Below, in pieces: positions 27,971 through 38,468 of a stretch of 64,000 bases of DNA. This stretch comes from JAVJST01 sp040219295 (GTDB taxonomy: Bacteria > Pseudomonadota > Alphaproteobacteria > Rhodospirillales > Casp-alpha2), in contig JAVJST010000001.1 in the NCBI GenBank assembly GCA_040219295.1, positions 372,001 through 436,000 of the forward strand, in the 5' to 3' direction. The notes beneath the pieces are model-generated. The model was given only the letters and a program-made list of their open reading frames with translations. It was not told the DNA's origin and searched no databases. Both the position numbers and the translations under genes were made by a program. Positions within the stretch are counted from its first letter, which is position 1, and each line of letters starts with the position of its first letter.

Positions 27971-28243
27971 TTAGTTGACGGCGTCTTTGAGACCCTTGCC
28001 GGCCTTGAACTTCGGCTGCTTCGAGGCAGGGATCTGAATGGTGGCGCCGGTGCGCGGGTTGCGGCCGGTCGTCGCTTTGCGATTGGCCACGCTGAACGTG
28101 CCAAAGCCAACGAGGCGAACCTCCCCGCCACCCTTAAGGGAAGAGGTGATGGAGTCGAACACGGCATCGACGGCTTTGGCAGCGTCGGATTTCGAAAGCC
28201 CCGTGCTGGAAGCAACGGCGGCGACAAGATCGTTCTTATTCAA
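27971..28243 (-). CDS. hup: DNA-binding protein HU
   Basis: Small histone-like protein that bends and packs DNA. Starting at TTG 28243 gives exactly 90 residues (LNKNDLVAAVASSTGLSKSD onward), the normal HU length. The beta-arm signature GFGTFSVANRKATTGRNPRTG is intact. The longer open frame adds 19 unlikely residues (Cys/Pro-rich), and AGGGGG lies about 7 bases before the TTG. It sits directly downstream of lon, the usual lon-hup order. Confidence 0.95.
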   Translation of the reverse strand: MNKNDLVAAVASSTGLSKSDAAKAVDAVFDSITSSLKGGGEVRLVGFGTFSVANRKATTGRNPRTGATIQIPASKQPKFKAGKGLKDAVN

Positions 28244-28416
28244 AGGAAGGCCCCCTCTATCTGTTGTTAAGTCGTAGGGACAACTAAAGAACCCGACCAT
28301 CGGGTTGCCCCGAGTCTATGGGGCGGCCAAACCGGGCGTCAACGGCCCGGCGGGCGCTATGCTGCGGCGAACCGCAGAATCCTGCGGTTTTCATAGGGTT
28401 AGCCCCGATTCGAACC

Positions 28417-28461
28417 ACAAAACGAAAGGGTTCGGCGCGTCGGAAATACGCGCCGAACCCC
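28417..28461 (-). terminator. Rho-independent terminator after lon
   Basis: Arms GGGTTCGGCGCG (28429-28440) and CGCGCCGAACCC (28450-28461) form a perfect 12-bp stem with a 9-base loop. On the minus strand it is followed by TTTCGTTTTGTGG and lies about 50 bases past the lon stop. hup therefore needs its own promoter, which must lie in the 170 or so bases between this hairpin and its start. Confidence 0.8.
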
Positions 28462-28510
28462 CGGAATTCCGCCGAATCGCAAGAATCGATTCGGAAACCT
28501 GCGGTAGCGA

Positions 28511-30922
28511 TCAGTGGGTCGTCAGGCCGTGATCGTCGTCTTCACCCCCAACCGCCGGCACCGTTTCCTCCGGAGCCTCCGCATCTTCGTCCCAGTCAAT
28601 TGGCGTCAAACGTTGGGTGAGCGCGTGCTCGAGGACTTCGTCGACGGTCGAAACCGGTATGATCTGGAGCCCCTTCTTGACGTTGTCGGGGATGTCCGCG
28701 AGATCCTTCTCATTGTCGATCGGGATCAGCACCTTCTTGAGTCCTCCGCGCAGAGCCGCCAGCAGCTTTTCCTTGAGACCGCCGATCGGAAGCACGCGGC
28801 CGCGCAGCGTGATTTCACCTGTCATCGCGACTTCCTTGTTGATCGGGACACCGGTCAACACGGAGACTATGGACGTAACCATGCCGACACCCGCCGACGG
28901 CCCGTCCTTCGGCGTAGCGCCCTCCGGAACGTGAACGTGGATGTCCTTTTTCGAGAAGACGGTCGGCTTGATGCCGAACACCGCGGCCCGCGACTGGACG
29001 TAGGAACGGGCGGCCTGGATCGACTCCGTCATGACGTCACCGAGCTTGCCGGTGATGGTCATCTTGCCCTTCCCCGGCACCATGACGGACTCGATTGACA
29101 ACAGTTCGCCGCCGACCTCTGTCCAGGCCAGGCCCGTGACAACGCCAACCAGGCTGTCGGCCTCGGCCTCGCCAAATCGGAATTTGCGAACGCCGGCAAA
29201 CTTGCCGAGATTGCGGACCGTGACCGAGATACGCTCGGCCTCGCCCATCATAATCTCCTTGATCGCCTTGCGCGCCAGGTTGGCTAGTTCGCGCTCGAGG
29301 TTACGGACGCCGCTCTCGCGGGTGTAGTAGCGGATCAGATCGCGAATGGCGGTGTCGGAAATCGTCCATTCGTCCTTCTTGAGGCCATGTGCTTCGACCT
29401 GTTTGGGAATCAGGTGGCGCTTGGCGATTTCGACCTTCTCGTCCTCGGTGTAACCGGCAAGACGAATGATCTCCATGCGGTCGAGAAGCGGGCCCGGCAT
29501 ATTCATGGTGTTCGCCGTGGTCACGAACATCACGTCCGAGAGATCGTAATCGACCTCGAGGTAGTGATCGTTGAAGGTGTTGTTCTGCTCCGGATCGAGG
29601 ACCTCAAGCAGTGCCGACGCGGGGTCGCCGCGCCAGTCGTTGCCCATCTTGTCGATCTCGTCCAGCAGGAACAGCGGATTCGATGTCTTGGCCTTCTTCA
29701 TGCCCTGGATGACCTTGCCAGGCATCGAACCAATGTAGGTCCGGCGATGGCCGCGAATTTCCGATTCGTCACGCACGCCGCCGAGCGACATGCGCACGAA
29801 GTTGCGGCCGGTGGCCTTGGCCAGCGACTTGCCGAGCGAGGTTTTGCCGACGCCCGGAGGGCCGACGAGACAGAGGATCGGGCCTTTCAGTTTCTTGGTA
29901 CGCTGCTGCACGGCGAGGTACTCAAGGATGCGTTCTTTGACTTTCTCGAGACCGTAGTGATCCGCATCGAGAATTTCCTGCGCCTTTCGAATATCCTTCT
30001 GGGTCCGGCTACGCTTCTTCCAGGGAATATTGAGCATCCAGTCGAGGTAGTTGCGAACCACCGTCGCTTCCGCCGACATTGGGCTCATCGAACGCAATTT
30101 CTTTAACTCGGCCAGCGCCTTTTCCTTGGCTTCGGCCGAGAGCTTGGTCTCGTTGATCTTGTCTTCCAGTTCCTGCGCTTCGTCACGGCCGTCGTCGGAC
30201 TCGCCGAGCTCCTTCTGAATCGCCTTCATCTGCTCATTCAGGTAGTACTCGCGCTGCGTCTTCTCCATCTGGCGTTTAACGCGGTTGCGGATCTTCTTTT
30301 CAACCTGCAGGACGCCGATTTCCGACTCCATGAAGGCGTAAACACGCTCCAAGCGCTCAATAACGGTTTCCGCCTCCAGCAGCTCCTGTTTCTCGGAAAT
30401 CTTGAGCGCGAGGTGCGACGCGACGGTGTCGGCGAGTTTGCTCGCTTCCTCAATCTGGTTGACCGAGACCAGCGCTTCCGGCGGAATCTTCTTGTTGAGC
30501 TTGATATATTGCTCGAACTGACTCACTACCGAGCGCGACAGGGCCTCGAGTTCGCGTTCATCGAGCGTGCCTTCGTCCATCTCCGAGGCTTCCGCCTGGA
30601 AGAACCCTGGGTTGTCGACAAACTTCGTGATCTTGGCCCGGTGCGTACCCTCGACCAGGACCTTAACGGTGCCGTCCGGTAGTTTCAGCAGTTGCAGAAC
30701 CGTCGAGACCGTACCGACGTCGTATATGTCGCCGGGCTCGGGATCGTCCTGAGCAGCGTTCTTCTGCGCGACGAGCAGGATTTGCTTGTCGTCTTTCATG
30801 ACATCTTCCAGCGCGCGCACTGACTTGTCGCGGCCAACGAAGAGCGGCACGATCATGTGCGGGAAAACCACAATGTCGCGAAGCGGAAGGACGGGATACA
30901 GAGTCGGGCTCGTCTCAGTCAT
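28511..30922 (-). CDS. lon: ATP-dependent protease Lon
   Basis: Degrades misfolded and regulatory proteins in the cytoplasm. It has 803 residues: N-terminal substrate domain (TLYPVLPLRDIVVFPHMIVP region), coiled middle, AAA+ module with Walker A GPPGVGKTSLGKS and Walker B LFLLDEIDKM, and the protease domain with the Ser-Lys dyad in KDGPSAGVGM and LPIGGLKEKLLAA. ATG 30922 (MTETSPTLYP) is chosen over an Arg-rich 34-residue extension. It follows clpX with a 194-base gap. Confidence 0.97.
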   Translation of the reverse strand: MTETSPTLYPVLPLRDIVVFPHMIVPLFVGRDKSVRALEDVMKDDKQILLVAQKNAAQDDPEPGDIYDVGTVSTVLQLLKLPDGTVKVLVEGTHRAKITKFVDNPGFFQAEASEMDEGTLDERELEALSRSVVSQFEQYIKLNKKIPPEALVSVNQIEEASKLADTVASHLALKISEKQELLEAETVIERLERVYAFMESEIGVLQVEKKIRNRVKRQMEKTQREYYLNEQMKAIQKELGESDDGRDEAQELEDKINETKLSAEAKEKALAELKKLRSMSPMSAEATVVRNYLDWMLNIPWKKRSRTQKDIRKAQEILDADHYGLEKVKERILEYLAVQQRTKKLKGPILCLVGPPGVGKTSLGKSLAKATGRNFVRMSLGGVRDESEIRGHRRTYIGSMPGKVIQGMKKAKTSNPLFLLDEIDKMGNDWRGDPASALLEVLDPEQNNTFNDHYLEVDYDLSDVMFVTTANTMNMPGPLLDRMEIIRLAGYTEDEKVEIAKRHLIPKQVEAHGLKKDEWTISDTAIRDLIRYYTRESGVRNLERELANLARKAIKEIMMGEAERISVTVRNLGKFAGVRKFRFGEAEADSLVGVVTGLAWTEVGGELLSIESVMVPGKGKMTITGKLGDVMTESIQAARSYVQSRAAVFGIKPTVFSKKDIHVHVPEGATPKDGPSAGVGMVTSIVSVLTGVPINKEVAMTGEITLRGRVLPIGGLKEKLLAALRGGLKKVLIPIDNEKDLADIPDNVKKGLQIIPVSTVDEVLEHALTQRLTPIDWDEDAEAPEETVPAVGGEDDDHGLTTH

Positions 30923-31001
30923 GTTGGTTCTTTGCCTGTGATCAAGGCGCTGACGCGCCGTTCTTGGGAACTGGGCAGACGTAGACCGCCCACCGATAAA
31001 A

Positions 31002-31029
31002 AGTGGGCCGATTCGAGGTCTCATGCAAG
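31002..31029 (-). promoter_or_regulatory. Possible heat-shock (sigma-32-like) promoter for lon
   Basis: In the 194-base clpX-lon gap the minus strand reads CTTGCA (31029-31024), 16 bases, then CCCACT (31007-31002), about 80 bases before the lon ATG. This resembles sigma-32 elements (CTTGAA ... CCCAT) but the match is partial. lon is heat-induced in many bacteria, so a heat-shock promoter is expected somewhere here. Confidence 0.3.
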
Positions 31030-31116
31030 GCCACGAGTCGATAAATAATACTTAAGAACGGCCTCTTGTCGCGAAAGTAGCGCTAAAACTGCCTAATTTG
31101 ACGGTTGTTGGCGAAA

Positions 31117-32385
<1,269 letters not shown>

Positions 32386-32570
32386 CTCACACCGTACGAA
32401 TCCGAAACTGATGTCATCTTAATGCGACCACGGGGGGTTGGTACAGCCCCGATCCACCGGGCACGAATCACCGCCTGCGGACCCCGATGCGCCGGACAAT
32501 CCAAATGTCTCAGGCGACGGGTTCTCATCAGGAGGTAAAGGCCGGACCAGTGCGACGAGGTGCCGCGGGG

Positions 32571-33218
32571 TCAGTCCGCCTTGGGTTCCGCGTCGTCTGT
32601 CTCCAGCGCCGGCCGGTTGGTGACGACCTCGTCAATCAGACCGAAGTCGCGAGCGTCTTCCGCGGTCATGAACTTGTCGCGCTCGAGGGCATTCTCGATC
32701 GTTCTCAGGTCCTGGCCGGTGTGCTCTACATAAATCTGGTTGAGGCGCGCCCGAAGCTGCAGGATCTCGCGCGCGTGAATCTCGATGTCGGTCGCCTGCC
32801 CCTGGAAACCGCCGGACGGCTGGTGTGTCATGATCCGCGCGTTGGGAAGCGCGAAACGCTTGTCCTTGTTGCCGGCGCAGAGCAGCAGCGAGCCCATGCT
32901 CGCGGCCTGGCCGATGCAGACGGTCGAAATCTCGGGGCGGACGTAACGCATGGTGTCGTAGATCGCGAGACCCGAGGTCACGACGCCGCCCGGCGAGTTG
33001 ATGTAGAGTGCGATGTCCTTCGTCGGGTTTTCCGACTCGAGGAACAGCAGCTGGGCGCATACCAGGCTCGCCATGTGGTCCTCGACCGGACCGGTCAGGA
33101 AGATGATGCGTTCCTTGAGCAGGCGCGAATAAATGTCGTACGCGCGCTCGCCCCGGTTGGTCGTCTCGACGACCATCGGCACCAGGGTGTTCATGTAAGT
33201 ATCGATCGGATCGCTCAT
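32571..33218 (-). CDS. clpP: ClpP protease subunit
   Basis: Serine peptidase of ClpXP/ClpAP. From ATG 33218 (MSDPIDTYMNTLVPMVVE) the product has 215 residues. The catalytic Ser is in GQAASMGSLLL, the His in IMTHQPSGG and the Asp in the QDLRTIENALERD region. AGGAAGC precedes the ATG, so the longer frame is not used. Follows tig by 68 bases. Confidence 0.97.
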   Translation of the reverse strand: MSDPIDTYMNTLVPMVVETTNRGERAYDIYSRLLKERIIFLTGPVEDHMASLVCAQLLFLESENPTKDIALYINSPGGVVTSGLAIYDTMRYVRPEISTVCIGQAASMGSLLLCAGNKDKRFALPNARIMTHQPSGGFQGQATDIEIHAREILQLRARLNQIYVEHTGQDLRTIENALERDKFMTAEDARDFGLIDEVVTNRPALETDDAEPKAD

Positions 33219-33286
33219 GCTTCCTGCCTGTATTCTCGGGTCTCTGTTCAGCGACATATATGTCGCCGGGTCATGGTTGGCGAGAC

Positions 33287-34762
33287 CTACTTGTCCGCTG
33301 TCTTCTTTTTCGCCGCGGCCTTCTTCTTCGCTGCCGGTTTCTTGTCGTCTCCGGCCTTTCCGCCGTCATCCTTAGCGGACTTCGCGGCGGCCTTCTTCTT
33401 GGCAGGGGCCTTCTTCTTCGCGGCTGGCTTCTTCTTCGCTGCCTCTTCCGGTTCCTTCAGCATCTCGTCGAGACTGACCGACCGCTCGGTTACCTTGGCG
33501 AGTTCGAGGATGTAATCGACCACCTTGTCTTCATAGAGTGGGCCGGTTAACTGCTGCATGGCGTCCGGGTTCGAACGATAGAACTCGATGACCTGCTGCT
33601 CCTGACCGGGATAGCGCTGCGCCGCCTGGAACAACGCGCGGTTGATCTCGTCCTGACCGACCTGGATCTCGTTCTGCCGGCCGATCTCGGAGAGCAGCAG
33701 GCCGAGACGAACCCGTCGTTCGGCGATCTCGTGCAGTTCTTCGCGGTGTTCGTCGTCGCTCTTCTTGGCCTCATCTTCGTCGAGGTTGCCCTGTTCCTTT
33801 TCCTGCTGGAACTGCTCCCAGATGCCGTTGAACTCGTCCTCGAGCAGGCCCGGCGGCACTTCGAAGTCATGGCTGTCGGCGAGCGCGTCGAGCAGTGAGC
33901 GCTTGAGACGCATCCGGGTCAGCTCGCCGTACTCGCGGCCGCGTTCTTCGGCCATCGCGGCCTTGAGGTCGTCGAGCGATTCCTTGCCCATCTTCTTGGC
34001 GAGGTCGTCGTCGATCGGCACGGCGACCGATTCGCGGATTTCATTGATCTTGCATTCGAACACCGCGTCCTTGCCGGCGAGTTCCTCGGCGCCGTACTCG
34101 GCCGGGAACGTCACCTTGACCTCGACATCGGTGCCGGCCTTCTTGCCGACAAGCTGGTCTTCGAAACCAGGGATGAAGCTGCCGGAACCGAGTTCCAGGT
34201 TGTACCCTTCCGCCGAGCCGCCGTCGAAGGCCTCGCCGTCGATCTTGCCGACGAAGTCAATGACCAGAACGTCGCCCTTCTTCGCGGCGCGGTCACCCGA
34301 AATCGGCTGCGAGTCCTTGTGCATGTCGGCGAGGCGCTGAAGCTGCTCGTCGACATCCTTGTCGTCGACCTGCACCACGAGCTTCTCAAGCTCGATCTTG
34401 GCGAAGTCGACCGGCTCGATTTCCGGCATGATGTCGAGCGACATGGTGAACTCGAGATCACCGCCATCCTCGAACGATGTGACCTCGATCTTCGGTTGGC
34501 CGGCGGGGCGGATGCCCTGCTCGGCGACCATGCGCTGCGAACTGGTGTTGACGGTCTGTTCGAGCACTTCGCCCCGAACCGCATCCCCGTAGCGCTTCTT
34601 CAGCAGCGAGACCGGCACCTTGCCGGGGCGGAAGCCCGGCATCTGGGCCTGGCCGGCGATGTCCTTGAGGCGGTCGTTAATCCGTTCGTCGATCTCCTGG
34701 GCCGGTACGGCAACCTTGTATTCGCGGCTCAGCCCTTCGGATTTGGTCTCTGTTACCTGCAT
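33287..34762 (-). CDS. tig: Trigger factor with Lys/Ala-rich tail
   Basis: Ribosome-bound chaperone and peptidyl-prolyl isomerase. The ribosome-docking signature GFRPGKVP is near residue 45, an FKBP domain follows (residues 150-245: KKGDVLVIDFVGKIDGEAFDGG-type start, FIPGFEDQLVGKKAG), then the helical C-terminal domain. At 491 residues it is about 40-50 longer than usual. The excess is a final stretch of roughly 50 residues made of AKKK/PAAKKKA repeats, like the tail of histone H1 or some HU proteins. Upstream gene of the tig-clpP-clpX-lon block. Confidence 0.95.
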   Translation of the reverse strand: MQVTETKSEGLSREYKVAVPAQEIDERINDRLKDIAGQAQMPGFRPGKVPVSLLKKRYGDAVRGEVLEQTVNTSSQRMVAEQGIRPAGQPKIEVTSFEDGGDLEFTMSLDIMPEIEPVDFAKIELEKLVVQVDDKDVDEQLQRLADMHKDSQPISGDRAAKKGDVLVIDFVGKIDGEAFDGGSAEGYNLELGSGSFIPGFEDQLVGKKAGTDVEVKVTFPAEYGAEELAGKDAVFECKINEIRESVAVPIDDDLAKKMGKESLDDLKAAMAEERGREYGELTRMRLKRSLLDALADSHDFEVPPGLLEDEFNGIWEQFQQEKEQGNLDEDEAKKSDDEHREELHEIAERRVRLGLLLSEIGRQNEIQVGQDEINRALFQAAQRYPGQEQQVIEFYRSNPDAMQQLTGPLYEDKVVDYILELAKVTERSVSLDEMLKEPEEAAKKKPAAKKKAPAKKKAAAKSAKDDGGKAGDDKKPAAKKKAAAKKKTADK

Positions 34763-34856
34763 GATCCCTCGGTGTACTCTCGCCCCCTTTCGGAGGCTCC
34801 AATGTTCGCTGGAGTGACGGAAATGCTCTGCCGCTGGAAATTCTGGGCGCCGGATT

Positions 34857-34941
34857 TGGTGCGGGCGGAGGGACTTGAACCCCCACGGATTGCTCCACAG
34901 GTACCTAAAACCTGCGTGTCTACCAATTCCACCACGCCCGC
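34857..34941 (-). tRNA. tRNA-Leu (TAG anticodon)
   Basis: On the minus strand: 5' GCGGGCG, D-arm TGGTGGAATTGGTAGACAC, anticodon loop TTTAGGT in stem CAGGT/ACCTG giving anticodon TAG, a long variable arm (class II, GTGGAGCAATCCGT region), T-arm GGGGGTTCAAGTCCCTC, 3' CGCCCGC, discriminator A and encoded CCA. 85 bases. Sits just upstream of tig. Confidence 0.97.
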
Positions 34942-35005
34942 GTCCGTAGCCCGGAAAACGGTCCCGTCACGCGGGGCCGCAACTCTAGCGATTTCGCCCC
35001 CCCTG

Positions 35006-36526
35006 TCAATTCCTCTGCAGGCCAGAAAGCAGGCGTTCGCGTAGCCCTGAAATTGCCGCCGGCAATCGCTCCGGCAAGTCCTCGGCGATCAGCCCGGCGG
35101 GCGCCGCCTCGCCCGCCTTGCCGTGCAGCCATGCGCCCGCGCACGCGGCCTCGAAAGGGCCCATGCCCTGGGCCATCAGGGCGCCGATCAGGCCGGCCAG
35201 CACATCGCCGGAGCCCGCGGTCGCGAGGTCCGCGGCTCCGGTGGCGTTTATCGCCGCGCGGCACGTCCCGCCGCCGTCCGGCGCGGCAATGACCGTGTCG
35301 GCGCCCTTCAGCAGGACCACCGCCCCGCTCGCCACCGCCGCGCGGCGCGTCCGCGCAAGCTTGTCACCGGACGCATCGAACAGCCGGGCGAACTCGCCTT
35401 CGTGCGGCGTCAGCACGCAAGGTCCCCCGATCATCGCAAAAAGCGCCGCCGGATCGTCGCCAAACACCGAGATCGCATCGGCGTCGAGGACCGTCGGCCG
35501 TTCGCTCGCGAGCGCCGCGCCCGCCAGGTCCCGGGTCCGGGCGTCGACGCCGTTGCCGGGGCCGACAACCACGGCATTTCGGCGTTCGTCTGCGAGCAGA
35601 CTCTCGAAGGCCAGCCGGTCGTCGACGACGTCAACGAGTGTGCCGGGATCGCCGGCGCGGTAGACGTCTGCGCTCGGCGCGGGGCTGAGGATCGTCGCCA
35701 GACCGGCGCCGGCGCGCCGTGCCGCCCGGGCGGCGAGCCGGGCGGCCCCCGTCATCCTTGCGCCGCCGACAATTTGCAGGTGCCCCCGGCTGAACTTGTT
35801 GGCGTCGCTCGCGGGCACCGGATACGCCCTGCCCCATAGCGTGGGACCGTTGACGAAGGTCTGGGAGGCGATCTCCGCAATGACGGTGTCGGGTATGCCG
35901 ATGTCGGCAACCACGATTTCGCCGCAGTGCGATCGGCCCGGCAGCAGCAGGTGACCGGGCTTGAGGCGCGCGAACGTCACCGTCACGGCGGCGGTCGGCG
36001 CGAATCCCAGGACGTCGCCGGTGTCGCCGTTGACGCCGCTCGGCAGGTCGCAGGCGACGACAGGCCCTGCCTCGGCCTTTTCCAGCGCCGATTTCACCTC
36101 GCCGTCGATGGCCCGCGTCAGTCCGGCGCCGAACAGGCAGTCGACGGTGACGTCGCCCGGTGCCGGTGCGTATGCCGTCAGCGGCTCCGCTCCGCCGGCC
36201 GTGTCCGACTGCCAGCGATTGGCGTGGGTTGCCGCATCGCCCCGCAGATCATCGATCCCGCCCAGCAGGTAAAGGCGCACCGGGAATCCCGTCGCCCGCA
36301 GATGGCGTGCCGCGACGAAACCGTCGCCGCCGTTGTTGCCGGGCCCGCAAAGGACATGGACCGGGCGGTCCGCGAACCGGGACAAGACCGCTTCGGCCAG
36401 CGCGCGACCGGCGTTCTCCATCAGCACCTCTCCCGGGGTGCCGCGGTCGATGGTCAGCGCATCGGCGCGGTACATCTCCTCGACGCTGAGGACTTCGGGC
36501 GGCGTATCAGGCAGGTGTCGGATCAT
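35006..36526 (-). CDS. nnr: Bifunctional NAD(P)H-hydrate repair enzyme
   Basis: Repairs hydrated NAD(P)H: the N-terminal YjeF_N domain is the epimerase and the C-terminal domain is the ADP-dependent dehydratase. The 506 residues show VLCGPGNNGGDGFVAARHL (epimerase nucleotide loop), CDLPSGVNGDTG, then in the second half GGARMTGAARLAARAALRAG-type sequence (here AARRAGAGL), LTPHEGEFARLF and TAGSGDVLAGLIGALMAQG. tRNA-Leu follows about 65 bases downstream on the same strand. Confidence 0.95.
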   Translation of the reverse strand: MIRHLPDTPPEVLSVEEMYRADALTIDRGTPGEVLMENAGRALAEAVLSRFADRPVHVLCGPGNNGGDGFVAARHLRATGFPVRLYLLGGIDDLRGDAATHANRWQSDTAGGAEPLTAYAPAPGDVTVDCLFGAGLTRAIDGEVKSALEKAEAGPVVACDLPSGVNGDTGDVLGFAPTAAVTVTFARLKPGHLLLPGRSHCGEIVVADIGIPDTVIAEIASQTFVNGPTLWGRAYPVPASDANKFSRGHLQIVGGARMTGAARLAARAARRAGAGLATILSPAPSADVYRAGDPGTLVDVVDDRLAFESLLADERRNAVVVGPGNGVDARTRDLAGAALASERPTVLDADAISVFGDDPAALFAMIGGPCVLTPHEGEFARLFDASGDKLARTRRAAVASGAVVLLKGADTVIAAPDGGGTCRAAINATGAADLATAGSGDVLAGLIGALMAQGMGPFEAACAGAWLHGKAGEAAPAGLIAEDLPERLPAAISGLRERLLSGLQRN

Positions 36527-36676
36527 GGCCGCAGTCTAGACCGGCGATCGGGCACGGAAAATGCCGCTTGCTGCGGTGCGGCGCTTTTCACGCGGGCGGC
36601 GTCGTCTTACCATCCCGCCCGGCATGCGACCCGACCCACCGCGACCTGACACGAACAGCCGGATGAAGCCTGACTG

Positions 36677-37942
36677 ATGAAGATTGCCGTCCTCGGAGCC
36701 GGTATCGTCGGCGTCACCGCTGCGTGGGAGCTGCTGCGCGACGGCCATGACGTGATCCTGATCGACCGTCATGCGGTGCCCGCGTCGGAGACCAGCCACG
36801 CCAACGGCGGGCAGATTTCGCCGAGCCACGCAGACCCGTGGGCCGCGCCCGGCAGTCTCGTCCGCGCCCTGCGCTGGATGATTGATCCGGCGGCGCCGCT
36901 GCGCCTGCTGCCGTCGTTCGATCTGGCGCAGCTCGGCTGGTTCTCGCGGTTCGTTTCCAACACCAGCGCCGGCCGGCATGCCGAGAACACCGAACGCATG
37001 GCCCGTCTCGCACTCTATAGCCTCGATCGCCTGCGCCGGTTTAACAGCGCGGAGAAGCTCTCCTACAACCGGCGCCAGAGCGGCCTCTTGCACATCTTCA
37101 GGGATCCCGAGGCGTTCGAGGCGGCGAAGCCGCAGGCGGCGCGGGTCACCGAGCTCGGCTGTGACCGGCTGCCGGTCTCGGTTGACGAGTGCATCGCCAT
37201 CGAGCCCGCCTTGAAAAACGTATCAAAGCAATTGGTTGGCGGATTTACTTCACCTGGTGACGAAAGCGGTGACGCGCGCCTGTTCGCGGAACGGCTGGCC
37301 CGGCTGTCCCGCAACAAGGGCCTCGTTCTCCGTCTCGGGGTGGCGATCGAGGGCCTGGTCCGCGAGGGCGGCCGGGTCCGCGCCGTCAAGCTGGCCGGCG
37401 ACGAACGGCTGGACGTCGATGCGGTGGTCTGTGCGCTGGGCGCCTACTCGAACCCGTTCCTGCGCGATCTCGGGCTTTCGCTGCCGGTGCAGCCGGCCAA
37501 GGGCTACTCGATCACGGTGCCGGCCAAGCCGGCGCGCGCCGCGCCCAAGGTCGCGCTGATCGACGATGCCCGCAAGCTGGTGGTCAGCCGCCTGGGCGGC
37601 AGCGTGCGCATTGCCGGCATGGCCGAGTTCGCGGGTTTCGATACCTCGATCCCGGGGCCGCGGCCGAAGGTGCTGGCGCGCCAGGCCTTCGACCTGCTGC
37701 CCGGGCTGCGTCATCACCAGGACAAGGGCGCGGATCTGCGGTTCTGGGCGGGGCTCAGGCCCCAGACGCCCGACGGCGGGCCGGTGATCGGCGCGTCGCC
37801 GGTCGAGGGGCTGTATCTCAATACCGGGCACGGGACGCTCGGCTGGACCATGGCCATGGGGTCCGCCCGTCTGCTCGCCGATATCATCGGCGGCCACGCC
37901 CCGGCGCTGCCGACGGAAGGCTACGCGCTGAGCCGGTTCTGA
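36677..37942 (+). CDS. DadA-like FAD-dependent D-amino acid dehydrogenase
   Basis: The 421-residue protein is a DAO-superfamily flavoprotein. The Rossmann motif GAGIVGVTAAWELL is at residues 7-20, and SHANGGQISPSHADPWAAPG is typical of DadA (SxANAGQISPGYAxPWAAPG). The C-terminus has FWAGLRPQTPDGGPVIG and the FAD-binding NTGHGTLGWTMAMGSARLL-type end. It probably oxidises a D-amino acid and passes electrons to the respiratory chain; the substrate cannot be told. The 150 bases shared with divergent nnr presumably hold both promoters. Confidence 0.85.
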   Translation: MKIAVLGAGIVGVTAAWELLRDGHDVILIDRHAVPASETSHANGGQISPSHADPWAAPGSLVRALRWMIDPAAPLRLLPSFDLAQLGWFSRFVSNTSAGRHAENTERMARLALYSLDRLRRFNSAEKLSYNRRQSGLLHIFRDPEAFEAAKPQAARVTELGCDRLPVSVDECIAIEPALKNVSKQLVGGFTSPGDESGDARLFAERLARLSRNKGLVLRLGVAIEGLVREGGRVRAVKLAGDERLDVDAVVCALGAYSNPFLRDLGLSLPVQPAKGYSITVPAKPARAAPKVALIDDARKLVVSRLGGSVRIAGMAEFAGFDTSIPGPRPKVLARQAFDLLPGLRHHQDKGADLRFWAGLRPQTPDGGPVIGASPVEGLYLNTGHGTLGWTMAMGSARLLADIIGGHAPALPTEGYALSRF

Positions 37943-38196
37943 CCCCGATTTGGGCCATGAATGATTATTGTTTTCCGATGACCATCCGGTCTCCGGCACG
38001 CCCCGATCCTCCGCCTATGTTCCGCCCATCTTTCGCCCATTTCATGCCCATCGCCGGACCATTTCGTGCAATTGGCAAGTGGTTGGAATAACGCGCGAAT
38101 CCGGATTCCGGTAGAGTTTGGCAGATGCACCCCCCCCGGTGGGCCGCATTTCTCTGCGTTTTCTCCTCCTGCCGGGGGCTTCCCGCACCTTCATTC

Positions 38197-38260
38197 GTCA
38201 CTCCCGCGAAAACGGGAGTCCGGGCAACCTCTGCTGGATTCCCGCTTTCGCGGGAATGAC
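38197..38260. repeat. REP-like palindromic repeat (TCCCGC...GCGGGA type)
   Basis: GTCACTCCCGCGAAAACGGG at the left and CCCGCTTTCGCGGGAATGAC at the right face each other. Each half is itself a near-palindrome (CTCCCG/CGGGAG and TTCCCGC/GCGGGAA). This is the common intergenic GTCATTCCCGCG...CGCGGGAATGAC repeat seen in many proteobacterial genomes. Confidence 0.75.
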
Positions 38261-38292
38261 AACGTGTGTGGTATCAGCAGATCCCTTTCATG

Positions 38293-38309
38293 CTCGGGTC
38301 AAGCCCGAG
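38293..38309. repeat. Short hairpin CTCGGG-TCAAG-CCCGAG
   Basis: A perfect 6-bp stem with a 5-base loop, about 30 bases after the larger palindromic repeat. The sequence TGCTCGGGTCAAGCCCGAGG is a common intergenic repeat core in proteobacteria. No T-run, so not a clear terminator. Confidence 0.5.
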
Positions 38310-38404
38310 GTCGACAAGTTGGAGTCTTCCTATTCACGATGGTAAAGAGCGGTCATAATATAGGAAAAAATACATAAATTGTCAAGACGGTGTGTAAAAC
38401 CGGA

Positions 38405-38445
38405 TTGACCAACCATCCCGATCCGATATAGAACAAAAACAGAAC
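38405..38445 (+). promoter_or_regulatory. imuA promoter with SOS box
   Basis: TTGACC (38405-38410), a 16-base spacer and TATAGA (38427-38432) form a good promoter. A perfect GAAC-N7-GAAC LexA box (38431-38434 and 38442-38445) overlaps the end of the -10 element. The imuA ATG is 24 bases beyond the box. Same arrangement as at lexA. Confidence 0.87.
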
Positions 38446-38468
38446 ATTTAACGGAGCGGGAGGTCGCC

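Larger units (their letters stand above)
37943..38468 (+). other. 526-base non-coding region upstream of imuA
   Basis: No convincing gene. The first 250 bases show nothing I recognise, apart from a C8 run at about 38129. It then holds a 64-base palindromic repeat (38197-38260), a short hairpin (38293-38309), an AT-rich stretch (38340-38400) and the imuA promoter with its SOS box (38405-38445). Confidence 0.7.

Noticed and set aside
37943..38396. Short reading frames upstream of imuA
   Set aside because: They run through palindromic repeats and AT-rich DNA, lack ribosome sites and show no recognisable protein features.
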